Assembly (NCBI GenBank): GCA_021324615.1
Contig: JAJPIT010000008.1
Span: forward strand, 1 to 56,459
DNA from: Terriglobia bacterium
GTDB lineage: Bacteria; Acidobacteriota; Terriglobia; Bryobacterales; Bryobacteraceae
DNA length: 56,459 nucleotides
Reading direction: 5' to 3'
The position numbers and the translations under genes are program-made. The notes beneath the pieces were generated by a model. It made no database searches, was not told where the DNA came from, and worked only from the letters and a program-made list of their open reading frames with translations. Shown piece by piece: positions 8,575 through 16,650 of this stretch; within the stretch, counting starts at the first letter, position 1, and each line of letters starts with the position of its first letter.

Positions 8575-8901
8575 TTAAAAGAGATCGGCGAATGGCGGGA
8601 AAGTCAGCAGCAAGCTCACGCCGAGAAGAACAAAGGCGGCTGCGCTCACTCGTGCCGCCGCGACGTTCCTGCCGCGCCAGCGCGCATTCAGGATCATCCA
8701 CGCGGCGAGCCAGATGAGAATGGCGGAGGTGGTCACGCCGGACAGCGGCCCGGTTGGCTTGTAGAACACCATAACTTGTGTGAGCCAGGCGATCTTGCCG
8801 ACGGCGATCGCCAGCACGGCAAGCGCAAATGCGCCAATGCCCGCCGCCAGAACCGCCGCCGCGCCGGAACCGTTCGGCGGACCGCTTTCGACCGCCTTCA
8901 T
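8575..8901 (-). CDS. Small integral membrane protein
   Basis: A 108-residue protein with three hydrophobic segments (about residues 14-40, 55-73 and 83-105) and little else. I do not recognise the family. Its ATG overlaps the TGA of the upstream membrane gene by four bases, and padR follows on the same strand, so the three probably form one operon. The pairing of two membrane proteins with a PadR regulator suggests a regulated membrane function, but nothing in the sequence names a substrate. Confidence 0.65.
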   Translation of the reverse strand: MKAVESGPPNGSGAAAVLAAGIGAFALAVLAIAVGKIAWLTQVMVFYKPTGPLSGVTTSAILIWLAAWMILNARWRGRNVAAARVSAAAFVLLGVSLLLTFPPFADLF

Positions 8902-9467
8902 CGCGATTGTCCCTCGGCCAAACGGAAGATCGCGCCGCCTTGCACGGGCGCAGTTTTATCGATCATCGCGCCGAAAAAGCCGGCGATCCCGGCCGAAACG
9001 AACGAGACCAGCACAAATCCCAGTACCGCGTTGCGCAACTGCGGATGGCCCCGCAGGCTCCGGCCATACTGGAGGAAAACCGCGAACGCCATAGTCATTG
9101 AAATCGGGGCGAGCCACGCAACATGCTCTTTCCACTCCATGCCAAGCGAATGCCACGCGCTGGTCCCGGGGCTCGATTGAAGCAGGTATTGGGGGAATCC
9201 GGTAAGCTGCGCCGTTTCCGGCGGCGGCGCGGCGCGGTACCACGGATAAATGACGTAGGCGCCGGTGAACACCGTGAGCCAGGCAAGCGCGGCCATGGTC
9301 CCCAGATAGACGCGAAAAAAGGACTCCTGTTTTGCAGCGGCCGGCGCCGAGTCCTTGCCGTAGCCCCACCAAAGTTCCAGGATCGCGCCGGAGCAGGTCA
9401 GCAAAAACAGCGCGCCGAATCCCATTCCGTGGATCAGCGTCCATAAACCGCGTTCCGAAATCTCCAT
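8898..9467 (-). CDS. Integral membrane protein, unknown function
   Basis: The 189-residue product has four to five hydrophobic segments: the one after ERGLWTLIHGMGFGALFLL, then YLGTMAALAWLTVFTGAYVI, HVAWLAPISMTMAFAVFL, and a C-terminal FVLVSFVSAGIAGFFGAM. Histidines lie near membrane segments (H13, and later WHSLG and KEHVAW), which could bind metal or haem as in small cytochrome b-like proteins, but this is only an impression. The longer open frame to 9656 lies in the neighbouring gene, so the start at 9467 (MEISERG) was chosen. It overlaps the next membrane gene by four bases. Confidence 0.65.
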   Translation of the reverse strand: MEISERGLWTLIHGMGFGALFLLTCSGAILELWWGYGKDSAPAAAKQESFFRVYLGTMAALAWLTVFTGAYVIYPWYRAAPPPETAQLTGFPQYLLQSSPGTSAWHSLGMEWKEHVAWLAPISMTMAFAVFLQYGRSLRGHPQLRNAVLGFVLVSFVSAGIAGFFGAMIDKTAPVQGGAIFRLAEGQSR

Positions 9468-9526
9468 TGCCTGTGTCCTTCCCCTGCGGCCCCTGCGGCG
9501 GATTTTCGCCCGGTCATTCCAATCCC

Positions 9527-10375
9527 TTAGTCGTGAATGGGGACGTGCATCCAGTCCAAGCTCTGGGAGGCCTTCGCGGCGTCTTTTCCCCAAGTCCAAT
9601 ACATCCCCACATAAGCGTAGCTTTCCGTCTGGCCCGCGATGGAGTGTCCATAGCAAAACAAGAACTGCTCGCCTGGATGATTCTTAAAGTGATAGTAGCC
9701 GCCGATGTCGATCATGATGGAAGCCTCGGTCTGCGCCGCCGCGAAACCCTCCCGGGCGTGGGCGAATAACTCGACGCCGAGTTCCAGCCGCTCGCTCAGC
9801 TCCCGTTTCACCAGCCACCCGGTGTAGGGAAAGTTGCGGTATCCGGTTTGCGGAACCACTGCATAGCCGGCGCCGCCGTCAAACGTCCAGCGGCCGGTGT
9901 TCTTTTGCAACCACAGCGGAATTTTGTACCAGACCTTCCCCACTCCCAGCCCTTTGTCGTAGTTTCCCGTCGGGATTTCGAACATGGTGAACGTACCGAT
10001 CTGCGGGATGTGTTTGCGTTCCTTGATAAAGGCGATTTTCGCGCCCAGTTCCATGTCCGTGAGCCCGAAGGCCAGGGGTCCCGTTCCGCCCGGGAAATAG
10101 ATCGGATTGTTGGATGGCGCAACCACGCCCAAAGGCAGGATCGCGTGCAGTTGCACTCTGGGAATCGCGCCCCAGTTGAACTCGATGGCTGGTCCGGTGG
10201 CGTCGATTTCCGCCGTGGTTCCGTCCATGCTGCCGAAGATGTAGAACTCGTAGTGGTGCAGATCCACCGGCACCGGATCGTCGGTTTGATAGGGAGGTCC
10301 CTGCGCCCAAAGCGGGAATGGAGGAATCGCACAAAGGGCGAACCAAGCACGGAGGAATAAAGGCCGTTGCGCCAC
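9527..10375 (-). CDS. Outer-membrane beta-barrel-like protein
   Basis: A 282-residue exported protein. The frame is open to an ATG at 10423, but that ATG falls between the -35 and -10 boxes of a good promoter, so I chose the GTG at 10375. It starts the signal peptide directly (MAQRPLFLRAWFALCA, cleavage after WAQ). The mature part is rich in alternating aromatic and polar strands (HHYEFYIFGSMD, ASIMIDIGGYYHF, SYAYVGMYWTWG), typical of barrels like the MetA/transporter family of phenol-degradation loci. No dedicated transport substrate can be read off. It lies downstream of gnd but has its own promoter and operator-like palindrome. Confidence 0.65.
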   Translation of the reverse strand: MAQRPLFLRAWFALCAIPPFPLWAQGPPYQTDDPVPVDLHHYEFYIFGSMDGTTAEIDATGPAIEFNWGAIPRVQLHAILPLGVVAPSNNPIYFPGGTGPLAFGLTDMELGAKIAFIKERKHIPQIGTFTMFEIPTGNYDKGLGVGKVWYKIPLWLQKNTGRWTFDGGAGYAVVPQTGYRNFPYTGWLVKRELSERLELGVELFAHAREGFAAAQTEASIMIDIGGYYHFKNHPGEQFLFCYGHSIAGQTESYAYVGMYWTWGKDAAKASQSLDWMHVPIHD

Positions 10376-10397
10376 AGAAGGGAATGTCCTGCACCCG

Positions 10398-10420
10398 CAA
10401 CTATCGATACTCGATAATTG
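10398..10420. promoter_or_regulatory. 23-bp operator-like palindrome
   Basis: Arms CAACTATCGA and TCGATAATTG around a TAC centre; nine of ten arm positions are symmetrical. It covers the -10 box and the expected transcription start of the barrel gene at 9527-10375, where a repressor would block RNA polymerase. No neighbouring gene clearly encodes the matching regulator, though the PadR protein is 2 kb away. Confidence 0.55.
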
Positions 10421-10443
10421 CATGGAAGCCGCAACGTTGTCAA
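10414..10443 (-). promoter_or_regulatory. Sigma-70-type promoter of the barrel gene
   Basis: On the minus strand a perfect TTGACA (10443-10438), an 18-base spacer and AATTAT (10419-10414, four of six consensus bases). Transcription would start near 10407, 30 bases before the GTG start codon. This rules out the upstream ATG at 10423. Confidence 0.6.
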
Positions 10444-10494
10444 ATGCAAGCCGCGCGGCGCGTCATTTAATGAATGTTTTCCCGCACGGCGCCG

Positions 10495-11514
10495 TCAGTC
10501 GCCGGAGGTGCGCTCCCGGTGGCCGCCGAACTGATAGCGAATCGCCGACAGGATTTTGTTGGCGAAATCTGCTTCGCCGCGCGAGGTGAATCGCTCGAAG
10601 AGCGCCGCGCTGAGCACCGGCGCCGGCGCGCCCTCGTCGATCGCCGCGTTGATGGTCCAGCGGCCTTCACCCGAATCGGAAACACGGCCGGAAAAATTCT
10701 CGAGCTGCGGATTTTCGAACAAGGCGATCGCGGTCAGATCCAGAAGCCAGGACGCCACCACGCTGCCCCGCCGCCATACCTCGGCGATGTCGGCCAGATT
10801 GAATTCGTACTGATAATGTTCGGGGTGCCGCATCGGCGTGGTTTCGGCGTCCACCGCGTGATCGCGGCGGCCCGCGTTGGCGTGCTTTAAGATGTTCAGC
10901 CCCTCGGCGTAGGCGGCCATGACCCCGTATTCGATCCCGTTGTGGACCATCTTGACGAAATGTCCCGCACCGGAAGGCCCGCAGTGCAGATAACCTTCTT
11001 CGGCGGTGCCGTGCGCCTTTTCCCGGCCCGGCGTGCGCGCGATATTTCCGCGCCCCGGCGCCAGCGTCTTGAAGATCGGATCGAGGCGCTCCACCGCCGC
11101 GCGCGGCCCGCCGATCATCTGGCAATATCCGCGCTCCAGCCCCCAAACGCCGCCGCTGGTTCCGACGTCCACGTATTCGATCCCGCGCGGGGTGAGCTCT
11201 TTCGCCCGGCGAATATCGTCAATGTAATAGGAATTGCCGCCGTCAATAATGATGTCGCCCTGGTCCATGCGCGGCGCGAGCTCTTCCAGCGTCGAATCGA
11301 CCGCCGCCGCCGGCACCATCAGCCACACCGCCCGCGGCCTGGCCAGCTTCGAAATAAAATCCTCGATCGAGGATCCGGGCGCCGCGCCCTCGCCGGCAAG
11401 CTGCGCGACGCTCGCCGCGCTGCGGTCATAGACCACGCAGGCGTGCCCGCCGCGCATCAACCGCCGTACCATGTTCGCGCCCATCCGGCCAAGGCCGATC
11501 ATTCCCAGTTGCAT
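10495..11514 (-). CDS. gnd: 6-phosphogluconate dehydrogenase, short decarboxylating type
   Basis: Oxidises 6-phosphogluconate to ribulose-5-phosphate and CO2, making NAD(P)H in the cytosol. The 339-residue protein is of the short form of the family rather than the 470-residue one. It has the dinucleotide motif GLGRMGANM (residues 7-15), the substrate motif [19 protein letters not shown] and the catalytic stretch [13 protein letters not shown] with the active-site Lys and His. The C-terminal part includes [19 protein letters not shown] sits before the ATG. It stands alone, 71 bases upstream of the barrel ATG, and no glucose-6-phosphate dehydrogenase gene is in view. Confidence 0.93.
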   Translation of the reverse strand: MQLGMIGLGRMGANMVRRLMRGGHACVVYDRSAASVAQLAGEGAAPGSSIEDFISKLARPRAVWLMVPAAAVDSTLEELAPRMDQGDIIIDGGNSYYIDDIRRAKELTPRGIEYVDVGTSGGVWGLERGYCQMIGGPRAAVERLDPIFKTLAPGRGNIARTPGREKAHGTAEEGYLHCGPSGAGHFVKMVHNGIEYGVMAAYAEGLNILKHANAGRRDHAVDAETTPMRHPEHYQYEFNLADIAEVWRRGSVVASWLLDLTAIALFENPQLENFSGRVSDSGEGRWTINAAIDEGAPAPVLSAALFERFTSRGEADFANKILSAIRYQFGGHRERTSGD

Positions 11515-11732
11515 CCCAGCTTGCTCCCTCTGTACAACCTTACGACATCTCGCCCCGGCGCGACGCTCCCCCGACGGGTCCGTGACGTTTCCACGCGCAT
11601 CACTGTTTCTTCATATCGAGACTTCGGAAGCAAGGGAAGGCGCGGGCTGCCCCGGGGAAAAGGAATGAAACCCTGGCGGGCCGGGTTCGCTCTAACCCAT
11701 GTTCCGAAATCCTCTGTACAGGAGTTTTCATT

Positions 11733-12323
11733 ATGGCCTCTGAAACGCGATCACTTATGCGGCGTAGCAATCCTGAGTCCACCATGCTGCGGCCGTTCGG
11801 CGCCGGACCCGTCTTGCGGCCCTTCGCGCTGCTGCGCGACATGACCGACTGGATGGATCAGTTCTTCGAGGGCGACCTGCCCATCATGCGCGGGGAGCGG
11901 ATGTGGCAGCCCGCCGTGGAAGTCCGCGAGCACGACAACCAAATCCTGATCTCCGCCGATCTCCCCGGCATCGATCCCAAGGATGTAAAGATCGAGGCCG
12001 AAGACAACACCGTGGTGATCCAGGGCGAACGCAAACGCGAACATCAGGAGGATCGCGAAGGCTATCGCCGGTCCGAGCGCTTCTATGGCAGCTTCTTCCG
12101 CGCCATCCCCCTGCCGGAGTACGCCAAGATCGACGACGCCAAGGCCGAGTTCCGCAACGGCGTGCTGGAGGTGACCGTCCCGCTCGACCAGCAGCGCAGC
12201 GGCCGCAAGCAGATTCCGATTCAAGCCGCTCAATCGAACTCTCCACAACGCCAGTCCGGTGCAGGCTCCTCCCACGAGCGAAGCTCGCAGGAGCGGCAGG
12301 CCGAAACCAGCAGCCGCCGCTGA
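11733..12323 (+). CDS. Small heat shock protein, Hsp20 family
   Basis: ATP-independent cytosolic chaperone that binds unfolding proteins. The 196 residues hold an N-terminal arm with helical DMTDWMDQFFEG, an alpha-crystallin domain at about residues 58-155 (EVREHDNQILISADLPGID through FRNGVLEVTVPL) and a long polar Ser/Gln/Arg-rich tail that is unusual for the family. The C-terminal IPI motif (KQIPIQ) needed for oligomer contacts is present. CAGGAG lies eight bases before the ATG. The 218-base upstream region shows no heat-shock operator (no CIRCE-type inverted repeat) that I can see. Confidence 0.93.
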   Translation: MASETRSLMRRSNPESTMLRPFGAGPVLRPFALLRDMTDWMDQFFEGDLPIMRGERMWQPAVEVREHDNQILISADLPGIDPKDVKIEAEDNTVVIQGERKREHQEDREGYRRSERFYGSFFRAIPLPEYAKIDDAKAEFRNGVLEVTVPLDQQRSGRKQIPIQAAQSNSPQRQSGAGSSHERSSQERQAETSSRR

Positions 12324-12353
12324 CGTCTTCGCCCCGCGGCGTTTTGACAAAAT

Positions 12354-12376
12354 GTGGGCAGGGACCGCCTGCCCAC
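12354..12376 (+). repeat. 9-bp-stem inverted repeat before the LMF-like gene
   Basis: GTGGGCAGG (12354-12362) and CCTGCCCAC (12368-12376) are exact complements around a five-base loop, ending four bases before the ATG at 12381. It could be an RNA hairpin that hides the ribosome binding site, or the 3' end of the hsp20 transcript; there is no T-run to make it a standard terminator. Confidence 0.55.
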
Positions 12377-12380
12377 TTCG

Positions 12381-13841
12381 ATGAACTGGTACCGCGGCGA
12401 ACATTATGCGCTCACCCGGCTGATCTTTGAGCGCGCCCTCGCCGTCGTCTATCTGATCGCGTTTTTAAACGCCACCCAGCAGTTCCGCGCGCTGCTGGGG
12501 GATCACGGCCTGCTGCCGGTGCGGCTGTTCATCCGCCACGTTTCCTTTCGCCAGTCGCCCAGCCTGTTCTTCTTTTTTCCGCACGACCGCGCCTTGGCCG
12601 TCTGCGCCTGGACCGGCGTGATCTTGTCCGGCATCGTCGCCGCCGGCCTCGGCGACGCCTTCGGCGGCTGGGCCGCCGCCCTGAGTTGGGCGCTGCTGTG
12701 GACGCTGTATCTGTCGTTTGTCAACGTCGGCCAAACGTTTTATTCCTTCGGCTGGGAGTCGATTCTGCTTGAAGCGGGATTCTACGCCATCTTCCTCGGC
12801 GGCCGCTACACGGATCCGCCGGTGGTGGTGCTCTGGCTGGAGCGCTGGCTGCTGTTCCGCGTCATGTTCGGCGCCGGACTGATCAAGCTGCGCGGCGATC
12901 CCTGCTGGCGCGATCTCTCCTGCCTTAACTACCATTATGAAACGCAGCCCATGCCCAATCCGCTGAGCTGGTTTTTTCATTGGGCGCCGCAGTGGACCAA
13001 GACCGGCGGCGTGTTGTTCAATCACTTCGCCGAGCTGATTGTGCCCTTCGGATATTTTTTCCCGCAGCCGGTCGCCGCCGCGGCCGGAGGGATCACCATT
13101 CTCTTTCAGGCCGCTATCTTCGCCAGCGGAAATTTGTCCTGGCTGAATCTGTTGACCATGGTGCTCGCCATCAGCACTCTGAGCGATTCTTTATTTGGAG
13201 CGCTCGGCCTGTCCGCGGCGCCCACGCAGCCCCAGCCGCTGTCCTACCGGGTGGCCCTCTGGATGCTCGCCGCCGCGGTCGCCTGCCTGAGCATCCAGCC
13301 GATTCGCAACATGATTTCCCCCCACCAGATCATGAACACGGTTTACAACCGCCTGCACCTGGTGGGGACCTACGGAGCCTTCGGATCGATTACCCGGCCG
13401 CGCTACGAGGTCATCGTCGAAGGGACAGAGGAAGCCGTGCTGCTGCCCTCCACCCGCTGGCGCGAGTACGAATTTAAAGGCAAGCCCGGCGCCACCGGCC
13501 GCATGCCGCCGCAGATCGCGCCGTATCATCTGCGCCTGGACTGGCTGATGTGGTTCGCCGCGCTGTCGGACTATTCCCAGCATCCCTGGTTCGTGAGTTT
13601 TCTGGGGAAACTGCTCCGCAACGATCGCCCCGTGCTGGAGCTGCTTCGTTCAAATCCGTTTCCCGATGCGCCGCCGAAGTTCGTCCGCGCCGAATTGTAT
13701 GAGTACCGCTTCACCACCCCGCGCGAGCGCGCCGAAACCGGTCAATGGTGGAAGCGGGAATATGCCGGGCAGTACTTTCCGCCCGTTTCCTTGAACGATC
13801 TGCGATTCCGGGGCCTGCTTCAGCGCCTGGAATCGGATTAA
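12381..13841 (+). CDS. Lipase maturation factor-like membrane protein
   Basis: A 486-residue membrane protein of the lipase maturation factor (LMF1-like) family, which in animals helps lipases fold; the bacterial role is not established. Several transmembrane helices fill the first 320 residues (ALAVVYLIAFLNATQQF, VILSGIVAAGLGDAF, GGITILFQAAIFA). The family core is clear: GWESILLEAGFYAIFL, MFGAGLIKLRGDPCWRDLSCLNYHYETQPMPNP (seen in pieces) and WFHWAP-type residues. The C-terminal part is soluble, with YEFKGKPG and PYHLRLDWLMWF. The open frame begins at a GTG (12354) inside an inverted repeat; the ATG at 12381 starts the family-like MNWYRGEHYALTRLIF. Confidence 0.88.
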   Translation: MNWYRGEHYALTRLIFERALAVVYLIAFLNATQQFRALLGDHGLLPVRLFIRHVSFRQSPSLFFFFPHDRALAVCAWTGVILSGIVAAGLGDAFGGWAAALSWALLWTLYLSFVNVGQTFYSFGWESILLEAGFYAIFLGGRYTDPPVVVLWLERWLLFRVMFGAGLIKLRGDPCWRDLSCLNYHYETQPMPNPLSWFFHWAPQWTKTGGVLFNHFAELIVPFGYFFPQPVAAAAGGITILFQAAIFASGNLSWLNLLTMVLAISTLSDSLFGALGLSAAPTQPQPLSYRVALWMLAAAVACLSIQPIRNMISPHQIMNTVYNRLHLVGTYGAFGSITRPRYEVIVEGTEEAVLLPSTRWREYEFKGKPGATGRMPPQIAPYHLRLDWLMWFAALSDYSQHPWFVSFLGKLLRNDRPVLELLRSNPFPDAPPKFVRAELYEYRFTTPRERAETGQWWKREYAGQYFPPVSLNDLRFRGLLQRLESD

Positions 13842-13861
13842 GCCGCGCGAAGGAGAAAACG

Positions 13862-15292
13862 GTGCAAGCCTGCGTGGTCGGTTCCGGGCCGAACGGGTTG
13901 ACGGGGGCGATCGTGCTGGCGCGCGCCGGCCTGCGCACCACCGTGCTTGAAGCGGAGGACACCATCGGCGGCGGAACACGCACCCTGGAGTTGACGCTTC
14001 CCGGTTTTCGAAACGATCTTTGTTCCGCGATTCATCCGATGGCGCTCAGCTCGCCCGCGTTCGCCTCATTTCCTCTAGGCGAGCACGGCCTTGAATGGAT
14101 TCAGCCGCCGCTTGCCGCCGCGCATCCTCTCGACGACGGAACCGCGGCGATTCTTTTCCACGATCTGGAGCAAGCCAGCGCGCATCTGGGACCGGACGGG
14201 CCGCGATACCGGCGGTTTCTGGCGCCGCTGGTGCGCAACTGGCCGCGCCTTTCGCGCGCCATCCTGCGCCCGATCCATCTTCCGCGGCATCCTCTGTTGC
14301 TGGCGCGATTCGGGATGCTCGCCGGTCCGCCGGCCGCCGTTTCCGCGCGGTATTTTTTCCGTTCGCCGCCCAATCGGGCGCTGTTTGCCGGAATCGCGGC
14401 TCATGCGGCGATGCCGCTCCATGCGCCCGCCTCGGGAGCCTTCGGATGGGCGTTGATCATTGCCGCGCACGCCGCCGGATGGCCCTTGCCTCGCGGCGGA
14501 TCGCAATCCATCGCCGCCGCGCTCGCCTCGTATTTTCGTTCGCTCGGCGGCGAGATTGTCACCGGCGCGCGCGTCGCCTCGCTCGATGAGTTGGGAAACG
14601 CTTCGCCAGTTCTGCTCGATCTCACGCCCAGACAGTTTCTGGAGATCGCCGGCGCCCGGCTGCCCGCCTCCTACCGGCGCAAACTGGAAAGATACCGCTA
14701 CGGGCCCGGCGTGTTCAAGCTCGATTACGCCCTGCGCGCGCCGATTCCCTGGACCTCGCCGGCCTGCCGCTATGCCGGAACGCTCCACCTGGGCGGATCC
14801 TGGGAGGAGATCGAGCGCTCCGAGCGCGAAGCGGCCGGCGGCATCGCGCCTGAAAAGCCGCTGGTCCTGCTCACCCAGCCAAGCCTGTTCGATCCAACGC
14901 GCGCTCCCGCCGGCCAGCACATCGCCTGGGCTTATTGTCACGTTCCAAATGGCTGCGAAGTGGATATGAGCGGGCGGATCGAGGCGCAGATCGAGCGCTT
15001 CGCCCCCGGCTTCCGCTCTGTCGTTTTAAAGCGAACCAGCTTTTCCCCGCGCCAGATGGAGCAGCACAACGCCAACCTCATCGGCGGCGATATCATGGGC
15101 GGCGCGCACACGCTGAAGCAGATTCTGCTGCGCCCGGCGCCCGGTTTTTACCGCACTCCGCTCAAGAATGTATTTCTCTGTTCGTCTTCGACCCCGCCCG
15201 GAGCCGGCGTGCACGGAATGTGCGGTTACAACGCCGCCCTTCTGGCCCTCGGCCAGTCCTATCCCATTGACACCGTAATCCAAACCGTATAA
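13862..15292 (+). CDS. FAD-dependent oxidoreductase, phytoene dehydrogenase-like
   Basis: A 476-residue flavoprotein of the phytoene desaturase/amine oxidase superfamily. The Rossmann motif VVGSGPNGLTGAIVLARAG stands right at the N-terminus (residues 5-23), followed by LEAEDTIGGGTRT. The C-terminal FAD signature has the GAGVHGMCGYNAA form. The start is a GTG at 13862 with AAGGAG seven bases upstream; the longer frame to 13745 overlaps the preceding gene. Such proteins are widespread as phytoene dehydrogenase-like enzymes of unknown substrate; there is no phytoene synthase or carotenoid gene nearby, so I do not call it CrtI. The gap to the upstream gene is 20 bases, so cotranscription is likely. 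Confidence 0.88.
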   Translation: MQACVVGSGPNGLTGAIVLARAGLRTTVLEAEDTIGGGTRTLELTLPGFRNDLCSAIHPMALSSPAFASFPLGEHGLEWIQPPLAAAHPLDDGTAAILFHDLEQASAHLGPDGPRYRRFLAPLVRNWPRLSRAILRPIHLPRHPLLLARFGMLAGPPAAVSARYFFRSPPNRALFAGIAAHAAMPLHAPASGAFGWALIIAAHAAGWPLPRGGSQSIAAALASYFRSLGGEIVTGARVASLDELGNASPVLLDLTPRQFLEIAGARLPASYRRKLERYRYGPGVFKLDYALRAPIPWTSPACRYAGTLHLGGSWEEIERSEREAAGGIAPEKPLVLLTQPSLFDPTRAPAGQHIAWAYCHVPNGCEVDMSGRIEAQIERFAPGFRSVVLKRTSFSPRQMEQHNANLIGGDIMGGAHTLKQILLRPAPGFYRTPLKNVFLCSSSTPPGAGVHGMCGYNAALLALGQSYPIDTVIQTV

Positions 15293-15293
15293 A
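15267..15293 (+). promoter_or_regulatory. Promoter candidate for the cytochrome c/copper gene
   Basis: TTGACA (15267-15272) and TATAAA (15288-15293) with a 15-base spacer lie across the end of the preceding gene. Both boxes are near consensus but the spacing is two bases short of ideal. Transcription would start about 25 bases before the ATG at 15325. Confidence 0.45.
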
Positions 15294-15324
15294 CTTCGAC
15301 AATAGGAAAGGAGTAGTTCGCTCA

Positions 15325-16650
15325 ATGGCTCTGTCGATTCGAGTCCTCGCCATTTCGGCGGCATTGCCTCTTTTTTTGGCAGCCGAACCTACCGTCCGTC
15401 CGGTAACCTTCACCAAGGACGTCGCGCCCATCTTCCAGGAAAAGTGCCAGGAGTGCCATAGACCCGGTACCGCCGCGCCCATGTCGCTGGTGACCTACGA
15501 AGAATCGCGGCCGTGGGCCAAGGCCATCAAGGAGCGCGTGATTTCCCGCAACATGCCGCCGTGGCATCTGGATAAAACGGTAGGAATCCAGCATTTCCTC
15601 AACGACCGCTCCCTTTCCGACGCGCAGATCGCCACCATCGTCAAGTGGGTGGATGAAGGCGCGCCCAAGGGCGATCCCGCCGACATGCCGCCGCCAAAGA
15701 AGTGGCCCGACGATCAGGGCTGGGTGCTCGCCAAGCAGTTCGGCCAACCCGATCTGGTCCTGAAATCCGAGCCCTACACCATGCCCGCGCACGGCCAGGA
15801 TGTCTGGTTCAAGCCGCTCACCGACGTTCAACTCAGCGAGCCGCGCTGGGTGCGCGCGGTCGAGATGCGTCCCGGCTCCGTTGCAGGCCGCAAGATCATG
15901 CACCACGTGCTGGCCTACCTGATCCAGGATGAGGCGAACAACAACGCCGATCTGGCCCAGTCCCCCATGAACGCCGGGTTGCTGATGGAGTGGGCTATCG
16001 GCAAGAACTACGACATTTACCGCCCCAATACCGGCAAATTGCTGCTGCCCGGATCGAAAATCTGGTGGGAGCTGCATCTGCACGCGGTCGGCGAAGAGAT
16101 TCGCGATCACGCCGAGCTGGCGGTTTACCTCTATCCCAAGGGCGAGGAGCCGAAGTACCGCACCAGGCTGATGCTGTTCACCGGCATGAGCAAGCGCGGG
16201 ACACTCGATATTCCGCCCAACTCGATCGCCGAAACCACCGGCTACACGGTGCTTCATTCCGCGGCGCGGCTTGAAAATTTCCAGCCCCATATGCACCTGC
16301 GCGGAAAAGCCATGTCGATGGAGGCGATCCTGCCCGACGGCACGGTGGAGATGCTCAGCTACGTCGATAAATTCAACTTTAACTGGATGAACAATTACAT
16401 CTACGCCGACGACGCCGCCCCGGTGCTGCCCAAGGGCACCATCATCAAGATCACCGCCTGGTACGACAACACCACAGCGAACCGCAATAACCCAGATCCC
16501 AATCAGTGGGTCGGCTTCGGCGACCGCACCGTGGACGAAATGTCACATGCCTGGGTGAACGTCACCAATATCAGCGATGAGGAGTACAAAGAGTGGGCCG
16601 CCGCGCACAAGAAGGCCACGCGCATGCCCACCGGAGATACAGTGCAGTAA
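15325..16650 (+). CDS. Exported cytochrome c with copper monooxygenase-like domain
   Basis: A 441-residue exported redox protein. After a signal peptide (ending FLAA) comes a short c-type cytochrome domain with the haem site CQECH near residue 40 and a likely Met ligand in PPWHLD or NMPPW. From about residue 120 to the end it resembles the copper type II ascorbate-dependent monooxygenase (PHM-like) fold: HHVLAYLI, WELHLHAVGEE and FQPHMHLRGKAM give the His pairs and HxH expected for copper sites. The substrate is unknown. AAGGAG lies upstream of the ATG. The next gene begins one base after its stop and encodes a secreted partner, an arrangement I associate with this family in acidobacteria. 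Confidence 0.85.
   Translation: MALSIRVLAISAALPLFLAAEPTVRPVTFTKDVAPIFQEKCQECHRPGTAAPMSLVTYEESRPWAKAIKERVISRNMPPWHLDKTVGIQHFLNDRSLSDAQIATIVKWVDEGAPKGDPADMPPPKKWPDDQGWVLAKQFGQPDLVLKSEPYTMPAHGQDVWFKPLTDVQLSEPRWVRAVEMRPGSVAGRKIMHHVLAYLIQDEANNNADLAQSPMNAGLLMEWAIGKNYDIYRPNTGKLLLPGSKIWWELHLHAVGEEIRDHAELAVYLYPKGEEPKYRTRLMLFTGMSKRGTLDIPPNSIAETTGYTVLHSAARLENFQPHMHLRGKAMSMEAILPDGTVEMLSYVDKFNFNWMNNYIYADDAAPVLPKGTIIKITAWYDNTTANRNNPDPNQWVGFGDRTVDEMSHAWVNVTNISDEEYKEWAAAHKKATRMPTGDTVQ

Noticed and set aside
12344-12376. TTGACA before the LMF-like gene as a promoter
   Set aside because: No -10 box at 16-18 bases; the place is taken by the inverted repeat.
13745-13861. Upstream extension of the phytoene-dehydrogenase-like gene
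   Set aside because: The 39 extra codons lie inside the LMF-like gene; the GTG at 13862 has AAGGAG and begins the Rossmann motif directly.
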